From: Rotaria socialis
Taxonomy: Eukaryota; Rotifera; Eurotatoria; Philodinida; Philodinidae
DNA length: 64,000 nt
NCBI GenBank assembly: GCA_905331475.1
Contig: CAJNYU010001824.1
Coordinates: forward strand, 62,001-126,000
Direction: 5' to 3'
The position numbers were made by a program, and so were the translations under genes. A model generated the notes under the pieces. The model saw only the letters and a program-made list of their open reading frames with translations, was not told the origin of the DNA and searched no databases. Every line of letters starts with the position of its first letter. The first letter of the stretch is position 1. This document shows, in pieces, positions 11,906 through 26,900 of the stretch.

Positions 11906-14900
11906 ATGGCCAGTCCAACTCGAATAGTTCCATCACCAACTGCTTCTCGTATAGCAACTATTATTCCAAATACAACTGTTATTAGTCCTCGATCAGTTTC
12001 CACTCGTAGTCAATTGGAAGAAAGTATCAGTACACTTCAAAGTAAGATATGTATATCAAAAATGTGTTTTGTTCTTTCTTCGATGTAAAACAGTAAAACA
12101 AGAGAGAAGAAGTCAGGAACGTTCTGTGGCTGATTAGAGATAGTAATCAACAGATGCGCGCATCTGTTCGCTTTAAAACAATGAAATTAAAAGAAAACCT
12201 TGTAGTCATTTCGAGTTTTTTTTCACTTTCATTGGTAAGAAAATAATGATCAAGAAAAAATTAAGAAAAGTTTGTTGTAATCAGCCCGGATCATGCCATT
12301 GTCTTATTAGACAAACATCACTGAATGGAAGTATTATTTCGACTTCATTTCAAACAGGTTTACAAACGCAAATAGAAGACAAATTTTTATTGATATTTAT
12401 TCTATTCAATTAGATGAACAAGAACGAGTTCAAAAGAAAACATTTACCAAATGGGTTAATATTTATTTATCATTACATGAACCAGCGTACTACATTAACG
12501 ATCTATTCGAAGATTTTCAAGATGGAACAAAACTTGTTGCTCTGCTTGAAGTTCTTTCAGGACAAACATTGGTTCGTAAAAATCGGAAACATAATTCAAT
12601 GCCATGTTGTTGTTTCTGTTGTTGTTGTTGTTGATTTTTAGCCAATAGAACGAGGAAAAAAACGTGCTCATTGTCTTAGCAATGTCGACAATGCATTAAA
12701 ATATCTTGAAAGTCGAAAGGTAATCGATATCAAAAAGAAAAAAAACTAAGGTTTACATAACTCAATTTATAATTATTTCAAGATCAAACTAGTCAATATA
12801 CGTCCAATTGATATAGTCGATGGAAAACCAATGATGATTTTGGGTTTAATATGGATGTTAATTTTATGTTACCAGGTATATTTAAAAAAAAAGTTCTCAA
12901 ATAAAATTTTTGTCTTGTAAAGGAAGCCTCTCAATCCATAAGTCGCTTTCGAGGCGAGACAATACGCATGATGTAAAAACTAAATTAGTTACGAATACCT
13001 TGGAAACACTTGAAATCTGTAGCGTATTGCGCTGCTAAGATACTTCGTATAAAATGAATAGTTTCGTCTTTTCAAGGAAGATAATTTTCGCATAGCGAAC
13101 ATCATGAATACGAGAGATTTCAAATAGTGTTGTTCGAATTTTATAATAGAAGTTAGAGACAAGATCCTAAAATTTTAACATAGCAATGATTTGGAAGCAC
13201 GAAATTGCTGAAAAACGTTTTTGATAAGCATCGATATTTGTAAAAAAAAAGAAAAAAAAAGGAAATTGAACCTTACTGAATAAATAAAGTCAAAGAATAA
13301 AACGATTTAAGTTTCATATTACACTGAATAAAAGAATGAAGTATTTAGAGTATATCCTCACGCTTTAAAGCGTTGAATATCGTTTGTCGTGATGTAAGAA
13401 ATTTGACAACGAATAAAATAAATCCAAATCAGTAAGTTTGAGCCAAAGATAAATTTTAATTATTGAAAAAGAACGAAAAAACAAACTTATATTTGATTGT
13501 GTACAATGCATGTCCTTCAAATTATTGCTCTCGAGCGATTTCGTTGTACTTAAAATATATCTTAGACATACTTGAAAGTTGATATTGATTTGATCTATTT
13601 TCTTTGAAATTTAGTTGATACTTCTTTTTTGAAGATGTTTTTATTGATATTTTTTAATCTTAGATTGAAGATTCAAGCATGTTTGATGAAAATTCAAAAG
13701 ATAATCGTAGTAAAGCAAAAGAAGCTCTCCTCGGATGGGTTCGAAAGAAAACATCAGGGTATGTTATTGTGAATTTTAAGCTTCACTATTGAGTTCTGTT
13801 GGACTTTTGGAAAAAACATTTATCTTGACTATAAAAAGAATGATAATTTAGATATTATTCATCCTCTGACGAGCTTCGGTAAGCCTTGTATGAGACTGTA
13901 TTCTTATCTCTTCTCGGTTGTCTTCTTTGGAATAGTTTCGCTAATGAGAATAGATCTTGAAATTTTATTGTTTTTAATTTCTTAGACAAATTGATGGTTT
14001 GGACGTGCGAGATTTTACATCGAGTTGGCGTGATGGTCTTGCTTTTAATGCATTAATTCATGCAATTAGGCCTGATTTGGTCGATCTACGTCGTGTTACC
14101 CGAATGGATATTCGAGAAAGATTAGAAAATGCATTTACTGTTGCTGAACAACAACTTGGTGTACCACGTTTAATTGATGCGGAAGGTTTGTTAGACTCTC
14201 GAATGCTTATTTAATCAACCATTCAGTTTTTTTTCTGGAATTCTGAAGCATCTGAAAATTTAAAAAAATCTGTGCGTGAGAATAAATTCATAAGTAACAT
14301 ATTCTTAGCAGTAAAAACTAATACGCTCATGCAAAGCATTCAGAATTTTCAATAGTTTTCGTTTTTCAATGCTACAGGTCGATGTCTATGAATAGCTAAA
14401 AATAGGTTACGGAATTTGTAAGATTTCCTAATAAAAGTTCACAGTTTTCAGTCAAGTATGTCACTTGCTTTTCGAGAAACGATAGAAATCTAATTATAGT
14501 TTATTTTCTTCCTTGTTCATACTAAACTATTTTACAATCTGCATGATCTACTATCTTTCGTCGTTAGAAAAATATGTTCTGCAGACATAACAGCAACAAA
14601 TAGTCCTACAGCAAACACATAATCTTACGATTGATATAAGAAATTATTTCTTCTTTTGTATAAAATGTTGTTAATAGTAATATCAGGAGAAATGAATGCA
14701 TTCACAGAATGATTGATTGATTTCTTCATTTTTATTAAAAATTTACTTCCCAGAAGAAATAGCCGATTGTCAAACGTTTGCATCACCTGTAAACGTATTT
14801 GAACCGTAAGAATATTTTTTCCTGTTTGAACACGTTGTCGTTACTACTAAACTTCTTGCCATGTGAAGTATTTAATGATTGATTTTAATCGACCAATCAA

Positions 14901-17900
14901 AACTGACCCGAACTTTCATACCAACTAATAATCAATACTTGGAAAAAAGAACTCATTTTTAAAAGTGCATTTACCTACCTATAGAAATCAAAGTTCATTT
15001 TCATATTTGAGTACTGAATTTTTCGGCAAAGCTTCAAGTTAAATAGCACGCGAATCTAATTTGAGAACATGTGTAGTTTTGCCGGCGCATATAGAAATCT
15101 TTTTCTGTAAGACTAATCAAATGCGATTTCTAAGAGTAGTCTTTACAGAGACGATCATCTCCCATTTCAAAGCCGTTTATTAAATAAAATTTTTCCGTTT
15201 GTCATTCATAGATGTTGATGTAAATAAACCAGACGAAAAATCTATAATGACCTATGTTGCTCAATTCTCTCGTCGATTTCCTGACTTGGTATGTTTATCG
15301 ATTTCTTTGTCCATTAAACTGTTTCTTTTTGTATTCAATTAGCCATTCGGATCTGTGAACAAAGAACACGGAGAATTTCTCCGTTGGATTGCCGATATTC
15401 GACAACGCTTAGCGATCGTTGTTGATGCACCTATTCAAGACATTATAGCTGAATATAAAGTAAATATTCATTTTTTTCTCGTTAATCAACCAAAAAGTGT
15501 AAAAAAGAGCGAATCGATATTATAGTAAAAGTAAACAAAACGATACAAACATTTCTTTCTTCTCATATTTATATAGGAGTATGTAAAACTACTAAAGCAA
15601 TTTATTGAAAAGCAAAAGCAGTGGAAAGTATTCGAACGTAAAGAATCTAAATCTCCACATTTTCCCGGTGAAAAATTAAAAGAATTAAGAGACGCCTTTG
15701 ATGATATCACAATAAGGTAAAAACGAAGAACGTCGACCGAATTTATATTTATTTTTCGATTTAAAGAATGAATCGATGGAGATGTAAATTAGATTCAAGT
15801 CTTCCAGGTGAACTAGGTCGAATAGCTGACTGGATTAATACAGCCGAACAAGTTTTAGCACGACCACTTGGTTTTGATCGATTAAAATCATCGCCGGAAG
15901 AGAACATTCAACGTTTCAATCAACTTAATCAAGAACATGCGGTAAATAGTTTATTATTATTATTGATTCACATAAGATGTAATCGACTTTTATTTTATAG
16001 GCGATTTTTAACAATAAAGAATCTATTCTACACTCATTTCAATGTCATAAACGTGATGCATCGGTTATTAATAAACAAATTTCGCTTGAACATTTAACGA
16101 ATCTAAACGAACGTCTCGATATAATTATGAATGCTAGTGAAGAACGTGGACGATTTTTAGACTTCGAAGAATTACATTGGAAAGTACAAAAATTTTTCGA
16201 ACAATTAGAATATTTCATTATGGAATTAAATAAAAAACAAGGCGATAGTCATCATACCGAACGATTGTATGATGAATTTAAAGTATGACAAAAAATTATT
16301 TTCTTAGACTTTCGGAATAAAAATATAAAATAAATTTCATTTTAGAGAAAAATTTATGAAGAAAAACTTCCGAATTGTATTGAAAGTTTATTACCTGAAT
16401 TGACTCGACGATCACAAAGTTATACTCAATTGGGAAAAAAAGGTTGTGCTTTTTTCGTCTGTTAGTTTTGATTAATTTAAAATACCTTTTTTTTTCTATT
16501 TTTTTTTAAAAGATGATCATGTCGCAAGAGAATTTCATGTCTATTGCGAAAATATTCGTAAAACTCTGAAAAGTTTCAATGTGGATCTTAAAGCTAAAGA
16601 GCATATGCTGCAAGAAACAATTAGTGGTTGGAAAGTCTATCATAACTTATACGCTTCATTAGAAAATTGGTTAAACGAAGGCGAACATGTTCTTCGGCGA
16701 TCATCAGAAGAAAAACTTGTAAGTATTAATAGTAAGGTTTCAAATAACAGAAGGCACACAAACATTTGCTATTCTTTACGTTTGTTATGATTTCGATAAA
16801 ACTAAATTTTTAATCTTATCATAATAACAGGGATAAACGTTTTCGTAGTTGACACCATACATGAGGCAATCTCTTCTATATGCATATCATTGTCAAGAGA
16901 GAGAAAATTCTGCAAATAGATAAAAAGCTTATTCGACCTTGAAATAAATCAGTCGGTATATAATAGATTCGTGTAGACCCATTTCGAGAAAATTCAATCA
17001 GCTAATATGACATCGAGCTTTTCTTCCAATTAACATAAATTCATATAGAACGCTGCGATAGATTTATAACAGTAGTTCTGTCTAACTTTATGCTTGAAAA
17101 TTTTTGACACCTGTAGATTAATATTGAACAAGTTAGGATGTTTTAATAAACGAGCATTAATATATGCAGCAAGCCTACAGTGACGTTCAAGGATCGTTCG
17201 GACAAGTTTAGATATCATCTCTGTTGAGAATAGCTGAAGACAAAAATGGTTACACTCCTGCCGAGAACATAATTTCTGGAAAAATATGAATACTATTTAA
17301 ATTCCTGTCTCAAATGATATGATCGATTCCTACTTTGAATATTTTAACATAGTGCCATGTTTTCCGACCCTCTGCAGAAGAGCCCATCGAGTAGAACTCA
17401 ACCCCGCTTTTGTCTTCAAAAATCTTGAACTCGGACGGACTTCCACTGTCAAGACTATTTTCATCAGGATACACGCCTATGGTATTTCCATATTATAAAG
17501 CGTCTGAACAAGACTGATTTTTTCCGAATTTCATGTATTTAAATATATACAATACAATTTGTTATCATCTTAATAGGAATTCTTCTCAAATGTGGAACAT
17601 TGGGCTCAAATTCATGACGAATTACGTTTGGCTATTGAACGTTTACTGTCTGTATGTGATGATGAAAATAGTGTCGTACTACATAATAAATTGTTATTTA
17701 TCAATCGTCGATGGAAAGAAGTCATTGAGTCAGTGCACCAATTTAAACACGATGAATCGATAAAGAAAAAACGCGATGAATTCTATGCTGGCCGTGCTAA
17801 ACTATTAGATACATTAGATAGGATAGAACGCGAGATGCAAGATTATTTACCATGTACAATGAAAACGCTTAAAGAACAAGAAAATCGTCTTTATGTAAGA

Positions 17901-20900
17901 ATGAAATCGAGAAAAAAAAATAAAACAATTCTATTTTTTCCTGCTTAGGATGCTCAAGCGGAATTAGATGTGTTCAATCAAACAGTTCAAGTACTTTCGA
18001 AATTAAGCCAAACCATAGCACGTGAAAGTGGCGAAGCAAATGCAACGGCTGAAATGAATTCTCTTTTACAAATTTGCTTTGATAAATTACAACATGTTCA
18101 GGAATATTTACCGTTGACATTGAAACGGAATAAAATTATGCTTGGGCATTTACAGAAATTCGATGATGGTATACAAAAATGTCAACAATGGTTAAATGAA
18201 GCTAAACAATTATTTTCTCGGTATTCGATTCAAGTTCCTGTTAAACGTATTGAAGATTTTCTTGAACAACATCGAGTACGTAATCGTTCGTATTGATTTT
18301 TATTTCGTATAGGTTTTTGTTTTCTGTAGAATTTCTTTGCTGATATGAGTTATTATCAATCGTTAATCGAAAGTAAATCTAAATTAATCGGTACTATGAA
18401 AAAATCGAATGAAAATTTCATTCCATTAAATTTCTTACCCGTCGATGAACAATATAAACAATTAGCAGACACGTTTGAAGTATGTTTATAGAAATTTTCT
18501 TTTTCGAATAAAATTGTTTTTCTCCTAATTATTTGTAGCAAATTTGTCATCAAACGTCGTATTGGGAAAAGGAATTTACTCTACATTCTCAACTGTGGAA
18601 AGGTTTTCATCAACGTTTAAAACGTCTGGAAGAATGGATCGATCAAGCACAAGAAATAGTCAACGAGAAACATGAAGATTCTGCTTATCTTATACAGAAA
18701 CATAAGAATTTCTTTCAAATGGTTGACGATGAAATTCTTCATGGCTTTATTAAATCTGGCCAAGAGCTTTTACATATTCGTGATCAAACCGAACAAAAAG
18801 ATATTCAATTTCTTATGGATTCGCTTGAATCCAAATGGAATACGATTATATGTTTCGCTCCAATACGTCTTCTACGTTTACAATATGAACGTGTCGAATG
18901 CATCGTTGTCAAAGAATTGAAGCAAGCCGAAGATGAACTCAACGATGAACTTCGTCTATTAGAACGCCAATTAGATACTGTAGATATTTTACGACGCCAT
19001 AATGAACATTTTCAATTGAATAATTTTCATCCGACGATAGAAACACATCTTAGAAATTTGCATTCCTATGCGAATGATATACGTTCGAAAGATAAAGATA
19101 CGACACATGAAAATGAACAAATTGATCAGCGTACAGCAAAATTAAATGATTATTGGGCACGTATGCAAGCAAAAATTGATAATGTCAGAAGAAAACTTCA
19201 AACAATACCGAAAAAATGGCAAGAATTTGAGGAGAAGTGCGTTGTACATAACAAAAATAAAACATGAATCAATGAGATTTTGTTTTAGATTTCATCTTGT
19301 CGAAACTTGGATGGCAACTATGGAACGATCGATGAGTGATACAATGAATACGGAAGTTTCATTTGATCAATATAAATTAATTGTTAATAAATTTAAGGTT
19401 TGTCCATATTCAATAGCGAATGTATCACTATGATCGTCTTTTGAAATCTATACAAATAGTTGAAATTAGAGTTCGATGAAAAGAATTCATCACGCAAGGA
19501 TTATCCTATTAGATTTTCCCTTTTTCTTTAGTTACCCTGAGGTTACCACGATATTTGTAGATCGTTACAGATATCCATAAGTGAGAGTTTTATATAAAAA
19601 AAAAGCTTGCAGCGTTGCTTTTAAAAGAGGCTAAAATGTGGAACCCACGACTTCTGTTCCGTGATACGACTGGTTACATCGCTACTATGTAATAATAGTA
19701 GTTTGTTATATTTTTCAGCTTTCGTTGTGATAATTGCGAACAGCAAAATGTGGCAATCTGAGAGCTAATTATAGATTCTTTTCGAATTCGTTGTTATTAA
19801 GGATGTTTCGTGGATTACAGCAATCTTGAAGTGTTAATATATCCAGGCCAATAGAGGGCGCAAAAAGCTTGATTTCAAGGTATTTGTTAATTAGAATATT
19901 CTGAATAAAATATAAGCATTAAAAGATCCCGATGACTTTAATATGTAGGTTAATGACCTAGAGATTCCTATCATGAATTTTATTATAATTCAAAATCTTC
20001 CTATCGCTAATCACCAGGATTTGAATGTAACTTCAATCATGAACGTGTTTGTTTGTCTTCTATTTTAGAATGACGTTCAACAGATCGATACAATAGCGTA
20101 CGACGTGAAAACATTATCTACACTCTTAGATGAATTAATCGAAGAACGAGCAACGAGTGAACCAGCTCGTTATCGTCAACGTCTCGACGCACTTATCACA
20201 CGTTATAAACAATTACTAAGTGCTATTGATGAAACTTCGCAACGCTGCACCATCATTATTCCAGCTAAGATGATTCATGAAAATAGTCTACAATTAAATG
20301 CATCATTGATCAATATTTCCAATGCACCAATTAATTTTCGTGATCTATCCGACGTTCGTACGACTGTCCAAGGTCAAATAAGAGTTTGTGATGTACTAGA
20401 TGGATTTTCGCATCAAGTCAACGAACTTGTTACACGAGGAAATGAACTAATGAGACAACCAATGGTACCGAAATATGTTCAACAAGATGTACAAGGTGTA
20501 CAAAAATTATACAATGAGAAAGTTCAATCAGCACGAGATTACTTAGAAAAACTTAAAGTAATACAAAAAGGAAATTAAATATCCAGTTTTTATTTTTGTT
20601 TGTTCGTAGCGTTTACTTGAATTCTGGGAACGTTTCGATGCGAATACACGTCGATATCAACAACAAACTGAACGGTTAAATACTGAATTAGCACAACTAC
20701 GAGGAAATCTACATACGATAACATCATTTCAACATGAAATTGAAAATTGCAAAGTAATTTTTATTCTTGATTTTCATTTCGTATTTTCATTGATATATAA
20801 TTCTTCAAGTATCTTCGATCTTCGTATGTTGATTTGAAATTAATTCTCGATGAAAATGCTCAATATCTTCAATCGATGACATCAAATAATTTATTACCCT

Positions 20901-23900
20901 ATGAAATATTACAAAAACTTAAAATCGAATACGATAATATGATTGAAGAGCTAAATGAAAAATTAAGATTAATCGACGAAATTTTACAGGACTTAATTGC
21001 TGATAATACACGATGGATACGTTTTAATGATGAATCAAAACGTTTGGATACGTTATTCAGAGAAATTGGTTCGATGTTTGATGCTAAAATGTTTGGCGAA
21101 CGGCCACTGGAAGAAAAACAGCAGATCTTAGAGGTAAAAAAATCATCAAATTTTGAGTTCGATTCACTAAACGACATTTAAACATAATCAAACCATACGC
21201 TCGTTATAGTCTTGTAGGTAAACTAAAACTTATTGTTTCTGCCATTGTAATATTTTCGTTTGCTTCAATGTCGTAAAGGTAGACTCAGAAAATACTGGAT
21301 TTTAATTAAACTAAACAGCAAAAAACGCCGACTATGATAAATCTATTAATAACAGATAATCAGAGGATTATGAATATTTGTCAATTACCTTCGTCTTTGA
21401 GAGTTTGACAGGTTAACCGTAAGAAGGGTGTCAGATTTTTGAAGCTATTGATCAATAGTGAGAGTTTCACTTGTGCTCCAAAGGAGAATAACTCCATTGA
21501 CCTAACAATATTCCCAGTATTAACGACGCATAAGCTCAACTCAAAACCAATCAAATGACTATTATTAACAAGGGGAAAAGGCGGATTTGGGATTTTTAGG
21601 ATTTTCAAAATCCCATAATCCAAACCATGAATGATGGAATTTCCATTTGAATTTTTTCCATATGTAGGTCTTATGATCCTTAGAATATTCTAAAATTTTC
21701 AGCGCAAACAGATGTTTCCTTCTCAAGATAGTGAATGCGCAAGAAATGCTCATTTCACGGCACGATTAGAAAATCCAGTGTTTTTGAAAATTCAATATTT
21801 TAAGAAGGAAACATTTATTCGAGTTGAAACTTTTAGGATCTTCTATGACCCATGAAATCTACATATGGGGAAGAATTTCAGATCGCAACTACGTCATTAA
21901 CAGGGGAGATGCGTTTCGATTTGGGGATTTTTTCGGATTTAAAATCCCAATAATCCTCCGTTTTCCCCTTGATTATTAGTCACTATTATATAAATTTTCA
22001 AGTACTATCTTAAAATCTGTAATGTGGATATTTATTTTAGCGTCTACGTAGTGAACTCGGTGAACATTTACATTCTTTATCAATATTATATTCCGATGGT
22101 TCGAACCTTGAATCACTTCGTACTCGACCAAAAGATTTACAGAATGCGTTAAGTCGTTTAGCGCAATTACGCGCATTAGCTGAGGCGGCATCGGGAAAAG
22201 TAAATCGAGAAGAAGAGCAAGTAGCCGAATGTCGAACACATGTTCAAACAACACATCGTTATATTCAACAATTTCAACCATGGGTTGATTCGGCAGAATA
22301 CTATCTTACTAAGCGTCTTGATCAAAGCGGAGCGTTAAATTTAACTGAAGCTAAACAATTACATGATAAACATAAAGTAAAAAAAAAGCAAAGAACTTTT
22401 TTTTTCGTAGTTAAAATTTTTTAATTTCAAAGGAATTTCTTGAAGAACGTCGCCGTATGGCTTTAATTCATACGAATTTAGTCGAAGAAGAACGTAATGT
22501 CGCCGATCAATATGAATTAAAAGCTTTGATTAAATCTTTATCATTACGATGGCTTGAAGTCGTACGAAAGTCCGATGAATTAACACCACGATACGACAAA
22601 CAATATTCGTCATGGCTATTATTTGAATCCGAATTAAATTCATTTCGTGATCAAATACTAGAAGAACTTGAACGACGAGTTAATTCTATGGTTACAATTG
22701 ATGTCAACAAACTGATAGATCTCGCACGAATCAACGCTCTACTTAATGAACTTCGAGTATGAAAAAAAAAGTTCTTAGCTTTTTTCTCCGAAAGATTTGA
22801 TTTTCAGGCATTAGATGAAAATATTCATAATCATACATCCAATTATAATCGTTTTAATAAACAATTAAGTGATCTACGACAATATACGTCAACTGAAGGT
22901 CAACGAATCCTTCATGAAGAACAAATGAGTGTTGAAACTCGATGGAATCAAATTAATCGGCTTACATCTGATAAAGTAAAGCATAAAATAGTCTATCAAA
23001 CGTTTTGAAATATCTTTTTAATTTCTAGCTTCGTGAAACTGAACGATTGTATGAATCTCGTAAATCATTTCATAATCGTTTTGAAGTATTCGAACGAACT
23101 GCTCGTGAAATTGTGGAACAAATTGAGGGTAGCGGACAGATTCAAACCAGCACATGGAATCAAACATTTCTGCGATTACAACAAACTCAAAAGCAATTAG
23201 AAACAATTCAACCGTTGATTTCAACTATTGGAAAAGAACTAATTAATTTTGAACTCTCCGGTCTTTCGAAAGCAGATTCACAAACTATACAAAATGCATT
23301 TGATGCTCATCGGCAACGAATAAATACGTAAGTAGAGACAATATTTGAGATCAATTTCATGGCGAAAGAATAAAACGCTCTTTTTTTAGTATTGAAATAA
23401 TCTTACAAAAACGTCTTAATCTATTACAACGCTATGAAGAACATATAAATTGTTCGATGGAAATTCGAAAAAAATTACAAAAGATTAATGATGAAATTCA
23501 ACAACGACAGCAAATGAAACTGACCGATATTGATTTAATGCGAACTGAATTCGACCGTCATACAAATGATTTACGTTCGATTCAATCTGAAAGTAGTCTT
23601 CTTGATCGTTTGATGGAAGAAAGTAATACAACTCTTACGGATTCAACAACAAATAGAAATATCTTCTTTCTTGTTGAATATCGAACTATTCAAAATCTTG
23701 TGGACTCAATCGATAATAAAGTAGGCGATGTTGTTCCACCAAATCTTCATACATAAATAACCGGCAATGGGCGCATTTTAAGTCCTGATTTTCAATCATT
23801 TAGTGCGTTGCTATTTTAAAAAAATAAATGAGGAAGCATCGGATTCGCATTCGATTGTTACGTGTACTGCAAAAACTCAGTCGATTAATATACGTTTTGA

Positions 23901-26900
23901 ATAATTCTGAGAGAAAAATTTTTTTTTAAAATCCCTGTACTCCCCCTCAGGGATGGTCTGGTCAATAATGACAATTTTTTCGGTAAACCAATCATTTCTT
24001 GACGGATCCCTCTCATCTTCGAACTCGACTGAGATATTGATGAGAGCATTCTGTGTACAAAATTTCAAGACAATTGGATGAGACTTTCAAGAGTTATCGC
24101 GTTAACGGCCGGACACACTGACCAAATCTAGAGTGTACTCACTCTTTGAGTACAAAAAAACAAATTCTTCCACAAGATGCACTGTGATCAGCTTTCGCAG
24201 CATCGAAATTTGATTCTTCAAAATGCAACAACGAGTAAAAATGGGTTCTTATAAACCGTAGTAGATTCTAGTTTTTTAATACTGCGCATTAAATGATTGA
24301 CAATTTTGATGCAAAACGCGATGTTTCTATCTCAGTTTTTCCTTTATACCGAATTAATTATTAAACACGCATTCTTCAGACAGGAACATTTCTTTTATAG
24401 TTATTTCAACGTCGTGTACAAGCTCAAGAATTGGAACGATTATTAGATGATTTTGGTCAAGCTCATACTAATTTACTTCATCGGATCAATGCACTTAGTA
24501 CTAATCTTCGAACAGCTCGTCTTATTGGCTATTCTACTCGTGATATCGAAGATATAATGTCTATCGTTAAGGTATTCGAATATGTTTTGAGAAAGAACCT
24601 AACAAGAGAATATCATTTTTTTAAACTTATTTTGTTCGATTCCTCTTTGTCCTTTGCATGTGTACATATAACTCTTGGTATGATTTCACACATATAGATT
24701 CAATGAGATTAGAAAAGCACTCCTATATCTGACTTTATTGGTTTGTTAAAACTTCGATTTACGTGCATATATCCTACTAACTGATTCTGTGTGCTCCGCT
24801 ATATTCTTGCGATTCAGCTTTCTGCTTAGCTTTGATTTAATAGAGCTTTTAGAACTTAAATTTATTGATGTTGAAATGTGAATAATGATCAATCACGTTA
24901 ATACAACTTTAATAACAAAAACAACTTGCTATTGGTTTAATGGTACAAAAGAATTCGAACAGTTTATTCCAATACGGAAATTCTTCTAAGTGGCAGAAAA
25001 CAATCGGAAGTAAGTGTTATCATAGTTTATTTAAGATAGCACTCTGTTTTTAACCAATTTTCCTTCTAAAAACTGCCCAAGAGATTGTAGGACGCGAAAA
25101 ATGTCGCTGATATCCAACAATGAACTAATTAGAGAAGGACTGTGACAGAATGTATCTTGGAATAGATAGAAGAAAATCATATCCCTATGATTAGCAAGAC
25201 TGGCTGCAATATTTTTCACATTTTAGTCCCACTAACATTTTTGTTAATCTTAGACATGCACTAGTTGAAATCGTACTGATATCCAGAAGGATTAAAAGTC
25301 CTATCGCCAAGTAGTTTGCTCATCCAATGACTAGACGAGCTGACTATTCAAGTAGAATGATATTATTGCATATCGAGAAAATTGAATTTCTCTCCTGAAA
25401 TCATTTTTCAACATGCCAACAGAACCGAACAAAATCCATGCGAATGAACTTTTTGTTTTCATAGATTTGCAATCAGAATTCATTTCTAGTTGAACTGCAC
25501 TGTCGTAAACGAAAATTTTAAAATAGAAAATCTACATCATTTCTTAAATTCTATTCGCACCGTTTTTATTTTAGAAAAATGATAAATCAGCTATAAAGAA
25601 AATATATTTATTGTTACTTAAAATTAATCGTATGTAAAAATGCCAGATGGATCTTATGCTTGCTTTTAAAATTACATTTATACTAATCACATGCTTATGC
25701 ATATATCTAATAATTATTTGCACATTGTACACATGATAAATGGGCAAAGAGCAATGCTTTGAGACGAGACGATTATTTTCAAAAAATAAAGAATAAAATA
25801 ATTCAGCTATTTTCATCTTAAAACACTTTCCAAATTTAGACTCTCAACCGAGAGATTCAAAATGAAGGTACTAATCTAAATTTACTACGTACGAAATATA
25901 AAACTTTCTCATCGGATTTATCGAGCCAAGAACGACAACAAGCAGAAATCGCGATGACTAAAATTCAAGTAAATTATTTTCTTCCATTAACACATAAAAT
26001 AAAATAGTAACAATATTATTCCAGGTCGAATTAGAACAAGTAAAAGAGCAAGCTGAAAAACGTTATGAACGATTGAATACTTTAATTCAACAACGCCAAG
26101 AATTAGATCAAACCTATGATCGATTTATGATTTGGTACAAGGATAAACAACGTTTAATACCTACTGATACAACAATACCATTAAAAACAATCGAAGTTGA
26201 ACGATTATTAAAAAAATATACTGTATAAATAAATAAATATCGTTTCCTATAGAGAAATTCTCATGAATTCTGTTTTCTAGGATGCATTAAATGAAACAAA
26301 AAGTCAACGAATTACACTTGAGAACATTCTAAAACTGAATGAAAGTGTTAAACAAGGTTATTACTATGAAGATAAAATAGAATATAATCTGCATACACAT
26401 GGTTTGTATTAAACAAGAAAAGCAATTTCAGCCTCTTTTGTTTATGATATTTTTTTTGATAGAATTGGCTTATAAACTAAATCATTTAGAAGAAGCACTA
26501 AATGATCGCTTGCGACAATTAAATGTAGCAAATGAACAACGACTTGAAATCGATCGAATTATGACGAAACTGAACGAATCGATTAAAACAACAGAGCAAC
26601 AAATTAAAGATCCGTTTGCGAATGATCTTCAACAACCGACTAATGTTCTGAAAGATAAATCGAAAACTATGCAAGTAAGAAAATAGTTCACTTAAGTACT
26701 AATGGAAATAAATTTGAATTTACTATGTTTCATACTGTGAAACTTTTGCTAGAAGGTTCACCTCAGAGGCATCTCTCTTTAGGAAATAATGTCGATCAAT
26801 CGAATTTTTTCTAAAGATAAAATCTGTCTTAGGGGTAAATAGGAAACATGAGCTTGGTTTGCATCAAAGTAAAAGAAAAATATACAAATATGAGGATGAA

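Noticed and set aside
13999..14214. ORF extending past the CH2 exon to a stop at 14214
   Set aside because: The reading past 14185 is intronic; splicing to 15212 restores the conserved DVDVNKPDEKS sequence.
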